64,000 nt of DNA from Callorhinus ursinus (GCF_003265705.1 NW_020312894.1:5852118-5916117); one strand, 5' to 3'. Counted from the stretch's first letter, positions 21,331 through 33,540 are shown. Notes: generated by a model not told the origin, from the sequence alone. Made by a program: numbers and translations.

Positions 21331-22136
21331 CTTAATAGATTTTGTTGAATGAATGAATGAGTGAGTGAATACATGGGTGACTCAGCTTCCCTGCCGGCTG
21401 CGGCAGGAGTCACTCTCAGCGTGCACTGTCAGGGCTACATGCTCGCGTCCCTGGCCTGTGCACCAGGCCATCTGGCTTGTGCAAGTTTGCAGCTCAGTGA
21501 CAGTAGGGGCAGGACCCATCCAATGAACCTTTTCTTTGAACCTGCACAAGCCACCTGAGGCTCAGCATCATGGAAGGCCCAGTCCCAGACCTTCTGGGGA
21601 GAGGACAAGCCTAGGACCCCTCGAGCACATTCAGCAACAAGCACTCTTCACTCCTGGGCCCTGGAGCAGGCTCTGCGGAGCCCCTCCCTGGGGGAGCAGA
21701 ATTCAGCGGTAGAGTGGGTAAGAACCTCTGAGGCAGGGCCACAGCCAGATGCAGGCAGGCCCACACACCCTGTCCCTTGGCTGTCATCCAACGACCAGGA
21801 CCACAGGCAATGAGGAAGTGGCCTCTGGGCCAAGCCAGCTGTATCTTAGCCCCAGTGGAGGGTCTGGGAGCACACGGGGCTCAGCTCAGGGCAGGAAGTG
21901 TGCATGGTGTACCCACTGCCTGCCAGGCCCAGTGCACCTCCTGGGGACACAGCCACAGCCAAGGGATGTCCCGCTCCTGGGACCACAGTCTGGAGGACCA
22001 CAGCCAAGGAAACAGCTCCAGAGAAAGGCATAAGTGGCAAGAGAGGACAGAAACTGGGGCCATGGATTCTAAAATCACAGCCGCTCCTGCCACCCTGAGG
22101 ACTTTTGCCACACCCAGCCCCACTTGTGCTGTTATT
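21331..22136. other. Flank sequence, unassigned
   Basis: No gene recognised. It opens with a short GAATGAATGAATGAGTGAGT run. The 125-codon open frame at 21777-22154 enters a SINE poly(T)/TSD region and is not credible. Confidence 0.4.
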
Positions 22137-22154
22137 TGCTTAATATTTTTTTAA

Positions 22155-22314
22155 AATGAGAGAGAGAGAGCACAAGCAGAGAAAGGGAGAGGAACAAGCA
22201 GACGCCCCACTGAGCACAGAGCCCGACGCGGGGCTCAGTCTCACAACCCTGAGATCATGACCTGAGCAGAAACCCAGAGCTGGATGCCCAAGCGACTGAG
22301 CCACCCAAGTGCCC
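22155..22314 (-). mobile_element. CanSINE with TSD
   Basis: The complement head (CGACTGAGCCACCCAAGTGC) ends at 22314. The 18-bp perfect duplication TGCTTAATATTTTTTTAA lies at 22137-22154 and 22315-22332. Confidence 0.93.
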
Positions 22315-22332
22315 TGCTTAATATTTTTTTAA

Positions 22333-22784
22333 TCAAAAAATGTAAGATGTTTTTGAAAAGGAGAAGCAGTATTACTTGGGGTAAGAGGAAAGTAACTAAA
22401 AATAAAAGCCTAACTACCTTAAGAAAGAAGCGTTCATTCATGTGCCCACTTCAAATCCCCTCCCCTCCCACACTCTGGGGCACTCTGTGCTCCCTGCAGC
22501 CCCCCAGCCCCCTGCCGAGAGGAGGCAGGGCTGAGAGGCACAGGGGAACAGGGGAAGGGTTTCCAGGAGCAGGGGCTTCTGCAGGAGGGATGCAGCCTCG
22601 CAGCAGTAGCGGGCTGGCGGAGGTAACCCATGAGTTAGAGAGAAGCTGTGGTAGGAAGACAGGAATCTACTAGCAAGGGGAGCAGAGGGCCCAGGGGCAG
22701 TGGGAAGCCACCGGGGGCAAGTGCGTGCCTGTGTGCTCGCTACAAGACCCCACAATCTAGGCTCCCCTGCAGGGAACCGTCCTC
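22333..22784. other. Flank sequence, unassigned
   Basis: No gene or named repeat. Confidence 0.4.
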
Positions 22785-23105
22785 GTGTATTTGGCCTGCT
22801 ATAACAGAATCCCCGTAGAGTGACTTTTAAACAACAGACACTATTTCTCCAAGTTCTGGAGGCTGGAAGTCCAAGATCAAGGTGTTGACGGGCATATGGT
22901 GAAGGCCTGCTCCCGGGTTCATAGCACGGGCTGGCTGTGTCCTCAGGGGGCAGGAGAGGGCCAGGAGTTCTCTGCGGTCTCTTTCTAAGGACATTCAACC
23001 CACTAATCACCTCCCAAAGGCCCCGTCTCCTAAAACCATCCTGTTGGGCACTAGGATTTCACACATGAATTGTGGGAGGGACACAAACATTCAGACCCTA
23101 GCAGG
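22785..23105 (-). mobile_element. ERVL-MaLR LTR fossil
   Basis: On the plus strand, CCAAGTTCTGGAGGCTGGAA then GTCCAAGATCAAGGTGTTGA, CTAATCACCTCCCAAAGGCC and ATTTCACACATGAATTGTGG read as the complement of an MLT1/MST-type LTR. Confidence 0.75.
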
Positions 23106-24739
23106 AATGTTCACAGGGTGGGGGGAGTGTGGAATCGAGCTACCCGAAGGACGTCGGGGGCTAGGCTGAGGCATAGGGATTCTGTCTCGGGAGCAGGGGG
23201 ACGCACAGAAAGTTTCAGCAGGTAAGACGGGAGTTAGAAAGCCCTTCTGCTGGATTGGAGGGCAAGGCCAGAAAGCAGGACAGCCTGCGTCTGGAGAAGC
23301 AGGGTTTGCCCAAGGCCGAGGCTGCAGGCTGCCAGGCGCTGGGCCTGCTGGGCCCTGCCCTTCTGTTCTTCTTGGTAAACAGAAGATGGCCAGGACCGTG
23401 CTGCACCCCAGGGCAAGCTTGTGACTCTGGAAGTGGGGAGATAAAATCCTGAAGAGACAGTTGCTCCCCCTGGCCCCTAGGTCCCCTGCCCCCTACCGGG
23501 CTGCAGGCTGCCCTGGAAAGAACCCGGCATCCGGGACAGGAGGGAGGCCAGGTAAGGTATACTCAAGGCAAACATTTGGGCTTGAGTTCTTTCTGCACCT
23601 ACCATACTCCGCTTGAACTCTGAGATGCAAAGACCCCCCACCTCCCGACCATTGGTGGACACGTGAATATCTTCCAGGGTTGACCTGTCTGGTTTTTATC
23701 ATGTTATGGAACATTAAAGCTTCAGGCGATTTTAATTGAATTTAAGAAGCGATATCATGGAATTCCTATTCCTGGTGAACACAGTTTTCAAGGAGATCTT
23801 CGTTTTCTGAAGTTCATTCCTTTTTATTTTATTTCTTTAATCAGCAGAATGAAACAGTTTTAAGAAACAGGTGCTCTTGGTGTATTTTAGGCATCCTTGA
23901 TTTTCTTCTTTTCTTTCCTCAAGTACGGAGAGTAATGGAGAAATTCTACCGGAACAGCACCACTTGAATGGGATCTCCTAGGACTATAAAATCTGTAGCT
24001 CGGGGCTCCCCCACTGCTTATGAAAGAAGCTAATGAGGGAGGTGACCCGGGCACAGGAGCTGCAGGGGGAGGGGTCTCCCCCATCCCACTCTCTGTGCCA
24101 CCCAGCAGACACAGCCACGGAGTCCGTGTGGGGCCCCTTGGGAGGGCAGGATGACAGCTGGGAGCGCACATGTCCTGAGCACTTGCTTGCACGGCACTAT
24201 GGTTGAGATATGAATTTGGGTTATTCCATGAGGGGTTTTCACATTCTCTGTTGGGGGCAGTGTGCAGGCCCTCCCCACACATGCTCCCCCCAGGGGCTCT
24301 GAGGGCAGGAAGCAGAGGCTGCTCAAAGTCGAGAGCCAGGTGATCTTACCTGCAGTGGCTGTGAGTGTTGGCAGCCCCTTGGGTGCATAACTGCCCTCCC
24401 CGCCTGCCACCCCGCCCTGGTGGGAGCCAGGAGCCCCACCCCCACCCAGACTGGGGCCGGTGATCCACTGGCACAGACACAGAGGCCTAAAATGCTGGCT
24501 TCTCCCCTCTGTGTAGATCAGGGAGAGAGAGGAGGGCCTCCAGATTGAGAAGAGACCTAGGGGTGCAGGACCCCCAGCGTGAGGTGCCTGCTCTGGGGCA
24601 CGTGGTGGGCCCTGCCACGTGCGAGGCGCTGACCTTGACAGCCTGGTGGCCCTGACATGGTGATGGTGACACTGAAGGCCAGGGGCCACCCCTCCCCTTC
24701 TGGTCCCCAGAACACTTTTGGAGTCAGGTGGTGTTCTAC
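23106..24739. other. Flank sequence, unassigned (1.6 kb)
   Basis: No gene recognised. GC-rich patches at 23130-23560 and 24290-24700 carry many open frames on both strands (longest 219 codons, minus 24030-24689), but none shows a domain or codon pattern I recognise. 23690-23870 is AT-rich and unique. Confidence 0.4.
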
Positions 24740-25080
24740 ATGTTCAGGGCATGCAAGTGACAAGGATTTCTGCTCTGATGGGGCTTATAGTTTAAGTGAG
24801 GGACAGCAAATAAACCAGCAAGCAAATAAATCAGGTGGATGATGGGCTTTCAGGAAAGCCTCTGGGAGAGGATGACCTTTGAGCTAAGACCTGAATTTTT
24901 TTTTCCCCAAAAAATCTGGGGGCAGAGTATATAGAATTGAGGGAACCTCAAGTACAAAGGTCCTGAGGCGGGAATGTGCCTGGTGGATGCTAGGATCCAA
25001 AAGACCATGGAGAGTGAGTTTGAGGGGAGATGGTAGAAGGGGCGGTGGAAATGGTGGGGACGGGGCAGGTGGTAGAGTTC
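24740..25080 (-). mobile_element. L2 LINE 3' fragment
   Basis: The plus strand shows a GATGGGGCTTATAGTTTAAG block, GACCTTTGAGCTAAGACCTG and TACAAAGGTCCTGAGGCGGG, the complement of the L2 3' UTR. Confidence 0.7.
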
Positions 25081-26289
25081 AGCTTTCAGCTGCTGCTTCT
25101 TTTACATGTGTTGTCAACCCAACATACACCCCCTGCCCAGGGCAGAAACCATGTCCTAAAATTACTCAGTATTATATACGATCATTTATTTATATGAGTG
25201 TTTTAGCGTACATTATATACCTAACATAGTACAAATATTTACTATTATATTATCATTCGCGAAGACCTCTGCCATGCTGGGCTTGCGCTGCAGGCGGGGG
25301 GCTAGGAGTGCAGGAAACCTTTTCTGCTCTCCACTCTCTTCTCCCGGAGCCCGGGGCTCCCAGAACCCGGCACACCAGGCTTTGTGAGGGGCATCTTAAA
25401 GGTATAGTCCCACCTTCCAGCAACCTTTACAGATACCTTATTTAAAGTTCACGAACACACTCCTAGTAGATGGGGAATGACTGCGCTGGCAGGTGAGGTT
25501 ACCTGAATAGGTACCACCAGTGTCTACCTTGATGAGTTTAGGGGAGCATGACTACAGAAAGGGCTCTGGACAAGGCAGACCTTCATCATGCCTTCCTGCT
25601 GGTTCCCTCTCCGTGAGCAATGCACGGGGTAAGTTTTTGACTTCAGCAATGAGGTTATGCAGTCCAAGTTCAAGCCCAGTATCCCAAGAGCCCTGGTAGC
25701 TTTGTTTACTAAGTGATTGACTCTAGAAGCTTATAAACAAAGTGCAAATGGAAGAATCCACCCTAAGGGCATGAGAGGGAGGCTCAGGAGAACCAAGTGA
25801 CGCCCCTGGAATACAATCTATGCTCCTAGCTTCCTAGATCCATTCATTAGTTTGAGGCAGGGAGCCCTTGGCTAGCTGAAGTTCAAATGGGCACCAGGCA
25901 TGGATGACCTTAAGTGCCCAAACTGGGCTATTCCTTTTCTAAGGAAATTACAGAATCTCAGTCTCCCTTGTTCACTCTCAAGCAGATAATAGAGAAGTAT
26001 GTTTTTGTTCTATTGAAGAAATGTGACTTAATCCGGTACTGAAAGAAGGAGGTTGTGTGGGTGAATTTCTCTATTCTGCAGGCTAGGAAAGCCACTCTAA
26101 GCCTTGTGAAACTAAGCAAGAGGAAAATTCTGTGTTCATTCAGATGCTAGGTACGAGTTCCTGGAGAGGTTTTAAACACTTCCTTGTTTTATTGAAATAG
26201 TTATTTCATAATGTATAGAGAAGAACACAAGACAAATCAGGTTTTAGCTTTCAAAAAGGAAATCGTCCTCATGGGACACGCTTTTGTTT
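25081..26289. other. Flank sequence, unassigned (1.2 kb)
   Basis: No gene or confidently named repeat. Open frames are all short. Confidence 0.4.
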
Positions 26290-26600
26290 TTGCTTTTTAA
26301 AATTCTTTTATTGTACAATAAATCACAAAAGTAGAAAACTTCATAAATCAAATCTTTGGCTTAGTGAATTATTTCAAGGCAGATGCATCCGGTTAAGAAA
26401 TAGAACTTCACCAGCCATTCCAGAAGCCCCGTCCAATCCACAAGCCCCTGTCCCAACCACAACCCCTCCTATGGCCCCATACGCAACCATTATGTGGACT
26501 GTTACGTAGTAACTTTCCTGTGCTTTTATAAATGCATCTTGATCACCCAAACATGCATCCCTATCCAGGATTAAAGGAAAACTGTTTCTCTCACACACCT
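26290..26600 (-). mobile_element. Old LINE-1 3' UTR fragment
   Basis: TTCTTTTATTGTACAATAAA, a cataaatc block, then a run of CCAGAAGCCCCGTCCAATCC and CCCCTCCTATGGCCCC-type sequence resemble the complement of L1M 3' UTRs. Confidence 0.45.
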
Positions 26601-26689
26601 CTGACACCAAATATGCAGATTTTCCACATCAAGCCATTCTCCAATTCTCTGATTCCACCTGGGGAGCCTACAATTTAATTCGGTTCTGA

Positions 26690-27412
26690 CCCTAACTACC
26701 CAGTGTTAGTACCAACCGCACAGGTTAAGGGCTCAGTCCTACTACAGTGACTCTTAACTTCAGAGGCCAATTGCAAGCAGTGGGCCGCCAGGTCACCTAC
26801 CCTTCTGTCTGACTTGGCTACAATTTGAGTAATTTGCTTTATTGACTCACAGAGCTCGGGGACACACTTTATTTACTGTTACCTGATTATTAAAAAATGT
26901 TTACTAGAAGATAGAAATGAACAGCCAGATGAAGAGGTACAGAGAGCAAGGTCTGGGAGGATCCCAAACACAGGAGCTTCTGACCCCTTGGAATTTGGGA
27001 TGTGGATGTGTTCACCAACCCAGAAGCTCCCCAAACCCCATTATTTAGGGGTTTTGTGGAAGTTCTACTAAGTAGGCACGATGGATTAAATCATTGGCCT
27101 CCGTGATTAACTCCATCTCTAGCCCTCCCCGTCCTCCCTGGAGATTTGGTGGGAGTGCGTGGGGGTGGGGATAGAAAAGTGGTGGTAGGGGGTTGAAATT
27201 CCAACCCTCTAATCACAGGGCTGGTTCCCCTGGCAACCAGAATCTGACTAGAGACACACACACCCCCCGGCCTAGAGTCGTCTCATTAGCATAACAAAGA
27301 CACTCCTAGGACTCAGGAGGTTCCAAGGGTCTTAGAAGCTTAGTGCCCAGAATGGGCAGAGACCAGATCCACATTTCTTGTTACGTCAAAACTGTTGTGT
27401 TACATTAAAAGT
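26690..27412 (+). mobile_element. Probable ERVL-class LTR fossil
   Basis: Blocks GATGTGTTCACCAACCCAGA, AGCTCCCCAAACCCCATTAT, TTAAATCATTGGCCTCCGTG, TCCAACCCTCTAATCACAGG and CTCATTAGCATAACAAAGAC occur in the order of a known mammalian LTR I associate with ERVL. The family name is from memory and uncertain. Confidence 0.5.
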
Positions 27413-27422
27413 GTTTGTCTTT

Positions 27423-27520
27423 GGGGCACTTGGCTGGCTCAGCCAGGGGAGCATGCAACTCTTGATCTTGAAGTCATAAATTGGAGTCCTACATCAGGCG
27501 TACAGTTTACTTAAAAAATA
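27423..27520 (+). mobile_element. Old CanSINE
   Basis: GGGGCACTTGGCTGGCTCAG head, CTCTTGATCTTGAAGTCATA middle and a TTTACTTAAAAAATATCTTT tail. No clear target-site duplication. Confidence 0.8.
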
Positions 27521-28435
27521 TCTTTCAAGTCTCTTTTAATCTCTTGGCTCCTTTTCCACCTTTTTGTTTTCTTACAGTTTAATCTGTTGAGGGAATTTTG
27601 ACCTGTAAAATTTCCCACAGTCTGTCCTTTGCTGATTGCACACTTATGTATAGTTTAACATGTACCTTTGTCCTTGTGTTTGCTGAAAATTTGCAGCTGG
27701 ATCCAGAGACTGGATCAGATTCAGATTAGGTCCCTTTGGCCAGATTATAAGAGGCACTTAATTAGCTGTCTATTTTTATTTGTCATGTTAGCAGGCTTTG
27801 ATGCTTCATGCCTTTATCTGTTAAATTATTGGGGATTGCTAAATGATGATACTCTAATTCCACCATTTCATTTTTCATTTATGAGCTAGAATACAATTTT
27901 AAAAGAGATGCTTCCCTCCATGCACTATCTGGTACCCCAGTGGGATGATTCACGGAAAAAAAGGTAGAATAATGTTTGACTCTTCTATAGTCACCTGTTT
28001 TCAAGATAATGAATTCTCTCTGTCATCTTCCAGTTGCAATCCTTTTTTGGTAATAGCTTTTGAAGCTGTAGATTTAAACATCTTGGGGGTTGGGGTGTTT
28101 CACTTAATGGCAAGTGTTAGCATTATTGAAGCTCATTGTCCCATCTTTGGTCTGAGGGAGGCATTTCACGTTGCCTCCTGGGTCCTTTTGACATGACCTT
28201 AGTTGTCTGTGATAGCCCCTATCTGGCGTTAAAAGATATTTCAGTTCATCTATATGTTTTCTGCTTCAGGCCTGGAATCAGTCATTTCTCCAAGAAGCAC
28301 TAGTTTCTTTCAGTGAGAAACTATTTTAGATGACAATTTGAGCTCTTGAGGTGCTCTCTTCTATCGGATTAGTTATTATTTTTCAGGCTTTTTAGCAATG
28401 TATATTTAATATATGAAGCAACAATTTTAATTTTT
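27521..28435 (-). mobile_element. AT-rich sequence, probable old LINE-1
   Basis: TGTCCTTTGCTGATTGCACA, GGATCAGATTCAGATTAGGT and TTATTGGGGATTGCTAAATG resemble the complement of an old L1M region. No coding potential. Family assignment is tentative. Confidence 0.4.
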
Positions 28436-28790
28436 TTTATTTAAAATATTTTTCCAGTTTTATTGAGATATAATTGACACATATTAATTACTGTATGAGT
28501 TTAAGGTGTACAGAATAAAGGTGTGATTAACACATGTCATGATTGATTACCACAATACACATCATCTCATACAAACATAATGAAAATATATGAAAAAAAG
28601 TGTTTCTTGTGATGAGAACTCTGAGGATTGACTCCCTTAACACCTTTCCTACATATCATGTAGCAGTGGTAGCTTATAGTCATCCAATTGTTCATCCCTG
28701 GTACTTATAACTGCAAGTTTATAGCTTTTAATCATATGGATGTGTGTTCATGTATAGATATGTAGATGTGTATATATGTATATATGAAAA
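28436..28790 (-). mobile_element. LINE-1 (L1M) 3' UTR
   Basis: CAGTTTTATTGAGATATAAT followed by TGACACATATTAATTACTGT, TTTAAGGTGTACAGAATAAA and GATTACCACAATACACATCA is the complement of the typical L1MA/L1MB 3' UTR. Confidence 0.8.
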
Positions 28791-29219
28791 AAATTTTCCC
28801 AAATTCATATTGATTTCCAACTCAAATTTAAGATTCCATAGCTTTGATATCACTTCTCCTATAGTTCTTTTCTATGACATCTGTACCTTCTTCAATACCA
28901 AGGTTCCTGGTTCTCAAGGACACAAGGGATGATAGAATTAATATGGCCCATAATCACACATTTGTTTTCTCCCATATTGAGCACACGGCAGCCTCAGAAT
29001 AAAAGTTCTGATACTACCACAAATATATTTAAAATATTTTTTGAGCAAATGTTTGCCAACCTTCTCTTCTCCCCCAATTAGAAAAACAGTTGTCTTTATC
29101 TGCGTTGTCACAGAAAACACTCATTACTTACTCTGGCCTCTTGCTCTTCACCTCATTTGGTTCTACAGGTAACTGTATATTCCATGCTCACCTCCTTTAC
29201 TTATAGCTGATGACTGAGC
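28791..29219. other. AT-rich flank, unassigned
   Basis: About 430 bp with no gene or clear repeat. Confidence 0.4.
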
Positions 29220-29722
29220 GTTCCTGGACTTCTGGCTTGTCCATAATAATTTGTGTTTATATTTGAGAGTCAGTTTCGCTGGATATAAAATCCTTGACTT
29301 ACAATCCTTTTCTTTGAGTTTTTTAAATATGAGATCCATTTTCTGCTGGCAGGAAGAATTCCAGTTAAAAAGTCTGAGGGTGATCTCATTTCCTTTTCCT
29401 TACCAGTCCCATGTCCTTTTTTCTAGAGACCCAAAGTGGGTTTTTTGGTTTTCATTTTTTAAACTCAGTAATTTTACTAAACAGCATCTTGGTGTTGGTT
29501 ATTTTAAAGGTCAGTAGTCTCAGGTGTGCATTATGCTCTTTCAACTGGACTCTCATATCTTTTTTAATTTCCGGGAATTTTTCTTGAGTTATGTTTTTAA
29601 TATTTTTCTGCCCTTGCTTCTGTTATCTTCTTAATAGCCTCCTACTATCCACATGTTTAATCTTCTTTGCCTATTTTCAGTACTTGTTATTTTTTTCTCA
29701 AACCTTTTTTTAAATTTCTTTT

Positions 29723-29752
29723 AAAAAATATTTATTTATTTATTCATTATTC

Positions 29753-29787
<35 letters not shown>

Positions 29788-29948
29788 CAAGCTGGGGGAG
29801 GGGCAGAGGGAGAGGGAGAATCTCCAGCAGACTCCACACTAAGTGTGGAGCCCAAGGTGGGGTTTGATCTCATGACCCTGAGATCACGACCTGAGCCAAA
29901 ATCAAGAGTCAAACACCCAACCACCTGGGTTGAGCCACCGGGAGCCCC
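29723..29948 (-). mobile_element. CanSINE with imperfect TSD
   Basis: Complement orientation with a (GA)n tract at about 29754-29790 and GATCACGACCTGAGCCAAAA. The flanks share TTTTTAAATTTCTTT (left, about 29707-29722) and TTTTTAATTTCTTT (right, from 29949). A 6-bp GGGTTG-type insertion lies near the head. Confidence 0.88.
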
Positions 29949-29984
29949 TTTTTAATTTCTTTCTGATTTAAAATTCTTCTTTCT

Positions 29985-30198
29985 GGGGGCACCTGGGTGG
30001 CTCAGTCGTTGAGTGTCTGCCTTCGGCTCAGGTCGTGATTCCAGGTCCTGGGATCGAGCCCCGCGTCGGGCTCCCTGCTCTGCGGGAAGCCTGCTTCTGA
30101 ACCCTCTCCCACTCCCACTGCTTGTGTTCCCTCTCTCGCTGTGTCTCTCTCTGTCAAATAAATAAATAAAATCTTTAAAAAAAATAAAAAAATAAAAT
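29985..30198 (+). mobile_element. CanSINE with TSD
   Basis: Head GGGGGCACCTGGGTGGCTCA and AATAAATAAATAAAATCTTT tail. The target duplication AAAATTCTTCTTTCT lies at 29970-29984, and a copy with an extra CTT begins at 30199. Confidence 0.92.
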
Positions 30199-30548
30199 AA
30201 AATTCTTCTTCTTTCTTTTTAATCAGCTATTTCTTTTCAGGCGTGATTTTTGTCTATTCATTACTGTTTTCCTTCTAATTTAGACTTCATTTTGATATAA
30301 ACTTTTCTTTGACTTCAAATTGTTTTGAGTTCTGTTACCTCATTTCTGAGTTTTCCTAAATGTTGTTTACCCATATGTTATATCATTTTAGCTTATTTTG
30401 AGATAATAGGTTAATTCTGATCTGTTCTGTTGCCACATCTTTCTGGCATGCTTTGCTTGTCTGTACAAATGTTTATTCTGTTTCTTACTCTCTAACAGTC
30501 ATTTCGTATAGGATTTGACCTCGATATTTTCTGTTACCCTTTTTTTTT

Positions 30549-30654
30549 AAAATATAGAATGCTTCACAGATTTGCATGTCTTCCTTGCACAGAAGCCATG
30601 CTAATCTTCTCTGTATCATTCCAATTTTAGTATATGTGCTGCTAAAACGAGCAT
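30549..30654 (-). pseudogene. U6 snRNA pseudogene
   Basis: Read on the minus strand from 30654, this follows U6 snRNA over its whole length: a diverged 5' GTGCTCGCTTCGGCAGC-like start, ACATATACTAAAATTGGAA, the GATACAGAGAAGATTAGCATGG region with small changes, then a degraded 3' stem and ATATTTTA at the end. Many substitutions are spread throughout, including in the highly conserved 5' stem and in the region around the catalytic core, so it cannot supply working spliceosomal U6. It lies inside old LINE-1 sequence, and I see no proximal sequence element or TATA box at about -30 on its upstream side, so it is a reverse-transcribed dead copy. A T-rich run (30541-30548 on the plus strand) borders its 3' end, as expected from L1-mediated retroposition. 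Confidence 0.92.
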
Positions 30655-31264
30655 GTCTGTCACTTGTTTTTAAGTGGAATTAGTTCTTCTTAACTCTCCA
30701 ATTAAAGCAGCATTCAGAAAAGCTTTTCTAACTCCACAGAGCTCCCCACTCTGTTGTTTTTGTGTATTGTTCAAACCTATGGAAACTTGCTTTCTGAGCA
30801 AACTTTCCTGGATCCAGTCGCCTTCCCCACTGTGGTCTGGGTCTTCTCTTCTCTTTGTCTCTATTGCTCCTGCCCTGGACAATTTTGATTCATTTCCTGA
30901 GGTTTCTCCTGTGTGTGTGTACCCTGTTCTAGAAGCCAAACCTGGCAGGACCATTTGGAGCTTTCACAGGGCCTGAGTTGCTAAGCCCCTCCAGCCTTCT
31001 TCCCCCGGGACCCCTGCAGTCACTAGCTGTTGGAAGGAGCAAAACGCCTCTGGGTTTCAAATGCTCTTCTTGGAATTCCCCCATGCCTTTGCTTTTTGAT
31101 GGCTTTGAATCATGGTCCACTTCTTTCATCATAGTCCTTCAGCTACAAGTGGCAGATATCTGAGATGTTGTCACTGCCATGTGCTATCAGTCAGAGTAAA
31201 AACAAAGACTATACTCTAGTTGCTCAGGCATAAGCCAAGACTGTTTGGCAACTGAACTTTCTCT
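30655..31264. other. Flank sequence, unassigned
   Basis: No gene recognised. Open frames on both strands at 30670-30980 are about 100 codons and lack any identifiable domain. Confidence 0.4.
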
Positions 31265-31280
31265 AAAAATTAATGGTTTG

Positions 31281-31484
31281 GGGCGCCTGGGTGGCTCAGT
31301 CGTTAAGCGTCTGCCTTCGGCTCAGGTCATGATCCCAGGGTCCTGGGATCGAGCCCCACGTCGGGCTCCCTGCTCCGCGGGAAGCCTGCTTCTCCCTCTG
31401 CCACTCCCCCTGCTTGTGTTCCTGCTCTCACTGTCTCTCTCTGTCAAATAAATAAATAAAATCTTTAAAAAAAATAAAATAAAT
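31281..31484 (+). mobile_element. CanSINE, well preserved, with TSD
   Basis: A near-consensus young element: GGCGCCTGGGTGGCTCAGTC head and TCAAATAAATAAATAAAATC tail. The 16-bp perfect duplication AAAAATTAATGGTTTG lies at 31265-31280 and 31485-31500. Confidence 0.96.
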
Positions 31485-31500
31485 AAAAATTAATGGTTTG

Positions 31501-32655
31501 TGGTGTGGTTGAACAAATGCTCTAGATAAATAGCAGGTTGACTGTCTTGTAATTATATCACGAGCCGAAGGGAGTGTTGTTTGTTTGAGCATTACATCTT
31601 CATTTGGAAAATTTTGACTTGATTGTAATTTAGGCACAATTAATAATTTTTTTTAGTTTTCCTTACTATCAATAATAAATATTTAATTCTAAGATATTAA
31701 TTGAGTAAAAAGACAAAATCTTAAATCTTGAGTTGGTCTGTTAATCTCTATATTAAAATAGAAATGAACTGAAATGATTTTAAATATCACTGCCTTTTTA
31801 GGGGCTGGTTTAGGTTGAGGAATTAATCTTTAAAATGACCTGAAAATTCACATTTTATGACAAGTGGGGAAAATCAAATTATGAAGCATTTATAGTTCAG
31901 GGTAAATGAAAACACGGGAAAAAAAGAACAGTCTTTTCATGGAGTATCATTTCTATTCTTGGGCTTGAATTCCTGGGCTGGATGCTGTGGGACCACCAGC
32001 CCAGGGCAGTGGCTTGAACAGAGGTCGTTGGGAGATTACTCCTCAAGGGGAATAAAAAAAGAGATGAGTATCAGACAATTAGTCATTTGTGGAGCAATTT
32101 ATCTGATTGTGACCGTGTGGCTGGAGGGATCTGGGACTTCTCAGCTACAGCATAGTCCGTGTGGACACCTGTGCATTCACGGGCACCTGCAGACAATTCC
32201 TAGAGCCCTGACAACTCCCCACCTTGGACTCTGGTTTTTCTCTCTTCCCCTCTGCTTGAAGGCTTTCTTTGGCACTTGAAGCACAGCTTGGAGGTGCGGT
32301 GGATAGTAAATAAACAATGGAGAAGGGAACTGGTGGGAATATGCTTTACTGGGCTTGCTTCCCATGGTGTCTCAGACAGCCCCTAGCAGGAAACAGGAGC
32401 ATCCCGATTATTAATGAACGTGCATTGACTTTTCTCCCTTCCTTGGCTCTTTTTCCTCATGTCCTCCCTTGTGCTTCCTGGGATCACCTTCCAAAAAACT
32501 ATCTTCACTCAACTCTTTGTCATGGTATCTGCTTTTGGGAGCTCCAAACTATGACATCAACTAATTTTGGTATTATTTCCAAAAGTCTTAAACCTGATCC
32601 CCTATGTCCGTTCTAAGGAAGGGAGAGGGGCCAGAAGATGTGCAGGCAGAAAGCA
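31501..32655. other. Flank sequence, unassigned (1.2 kb)
   Basis: 31600-31900 is AT-rich, low-CpG and non-repetitive to the eye. 31930-32600 has no gene I can support. Confidence 0.4.
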
Positions 32656-32701
32656 AAAAAAAAAAAAAAAAAAGCATACTCAAACGAGTGTTTTTTTTTT
32701 T

Positions 32702-32732
<31 letters not shown>

Positions 32733-32906
32733 TAGAGAGAGGGAGAGAGAGCATGCGCAAGCATGGAGGGGGAGGGGAAAAGGGAGAGGGAGAGAGAGAA
32801 TCCCAAGCGGGCTCCATGCAGGGCTGGATCTCACGACCCTGAGATCACGACCTGAGCCAAAATCAAGAGTCAGACATTTAACCGACTGAGCCACCCAGGT
32901 GCCCCC
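32656..32906 (-). mobile_element. CanSINE with long poly(T) and adjacent poly(A) tract
   Basis: An A run (32656-32673) is followed by poly(T) with CTCTCTCT (32691-32730) and a complement-strand CanSINE ending CCGACTGAGCCACCCAGGTG at 32901. No clear target-site duplication was found. Confidence 0.85.
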
Positions 32907-33540
32907 AAATGCAAGTTTCTGATGAGTAGGTGAGACCCCACCTTATAGTGAAGACAAGGGCATTGGCTGGCAGAGTCCCCTGGCGTTAGGCTTAGGCTCA
33001 CCAAACCAGCAGCTTTTGCTGGACTCTGTGTTCCCCAGTACCCTTCACTTGACGGTGTGACTTCCCTTGCAGGTCTCCCTTCAGGGGGAACATACACAGA
33101 TCTGTAGACAGGAGTATTATGGGCTACTTAGCATTTTATTTCTTAGCACTTTATTTCTTAGGTTGTTCTGATCTATACATTCATTTCTTGGAAATTTTGT
33201 TAACATGAATGTGTTCCTATGTCTGATCAGCCGTAGAGTCAGTTTCTGGACCTGCGTCATTGATGTCCAATACCTGGCACATGGGGAGCTCCGCCAGAAC
33301 ACACCTGGCTCGTGCCCCTGCCATGCGTAGTGGGCACGGTTAATGGCTTCGTAGGTGATAGTTCTGGCTTCTCTTTGCTATTGCAGCAGAAACTTTGAGG
33401 TGTCAGTGATTTGTTGATCCCCAGGACGGCACTAAGGCAAACCAGATGGATGGAGATTCCTCCTGTCACTCCTCCAGAGGGAAGCCCACCTGGGCTCCCG
33501 GCAGTGGATGCTTGCTCAGGGGAACTGCACTGTAGTTTGT
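32907..33540. other. Flank sequence, unassigned
   Basis: No gene. A two-copy 16-bp tandem repeat (TTAGCATTTTATTTC / TTAGCACTTTATTTC) occurs at about 33128-33160. Confidence 0.4.

Larger units (their letters stand above)
29220..30547 (-). mobile_element. Old LINE-1 5'/ORF1 region, interrupted by two CanSINEs
   Basis: GATATAAAATCCTTGACTTA, GGGTGATCTCATTTCC, CAGTAATTTTACTAAACAGC and, after the SINEs, AAATTGTTTTGAGTTCTGTT resemble the complement of old L1M ORF1/5' sequence. Highly decayed. Confidence 0.5.

Noticed and set aside
24030..24689. 219-codon minus-strand frame
   Set aside because: Long by chance in GC-rich flank. No domain, signal or splice context recognised.
30549..30654. Functional U6 snRNA gene
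   Set aside because: Too many substitutions in conserved positions and no proximal sequence element or TATA box upstream.
31281..31360. tRNA-like head with A/B-box sequence
   Set aside because: Head of a CanSINE. It cannot fold as a complete tRNA and continues into a polypyrimidine/poly(A) body.
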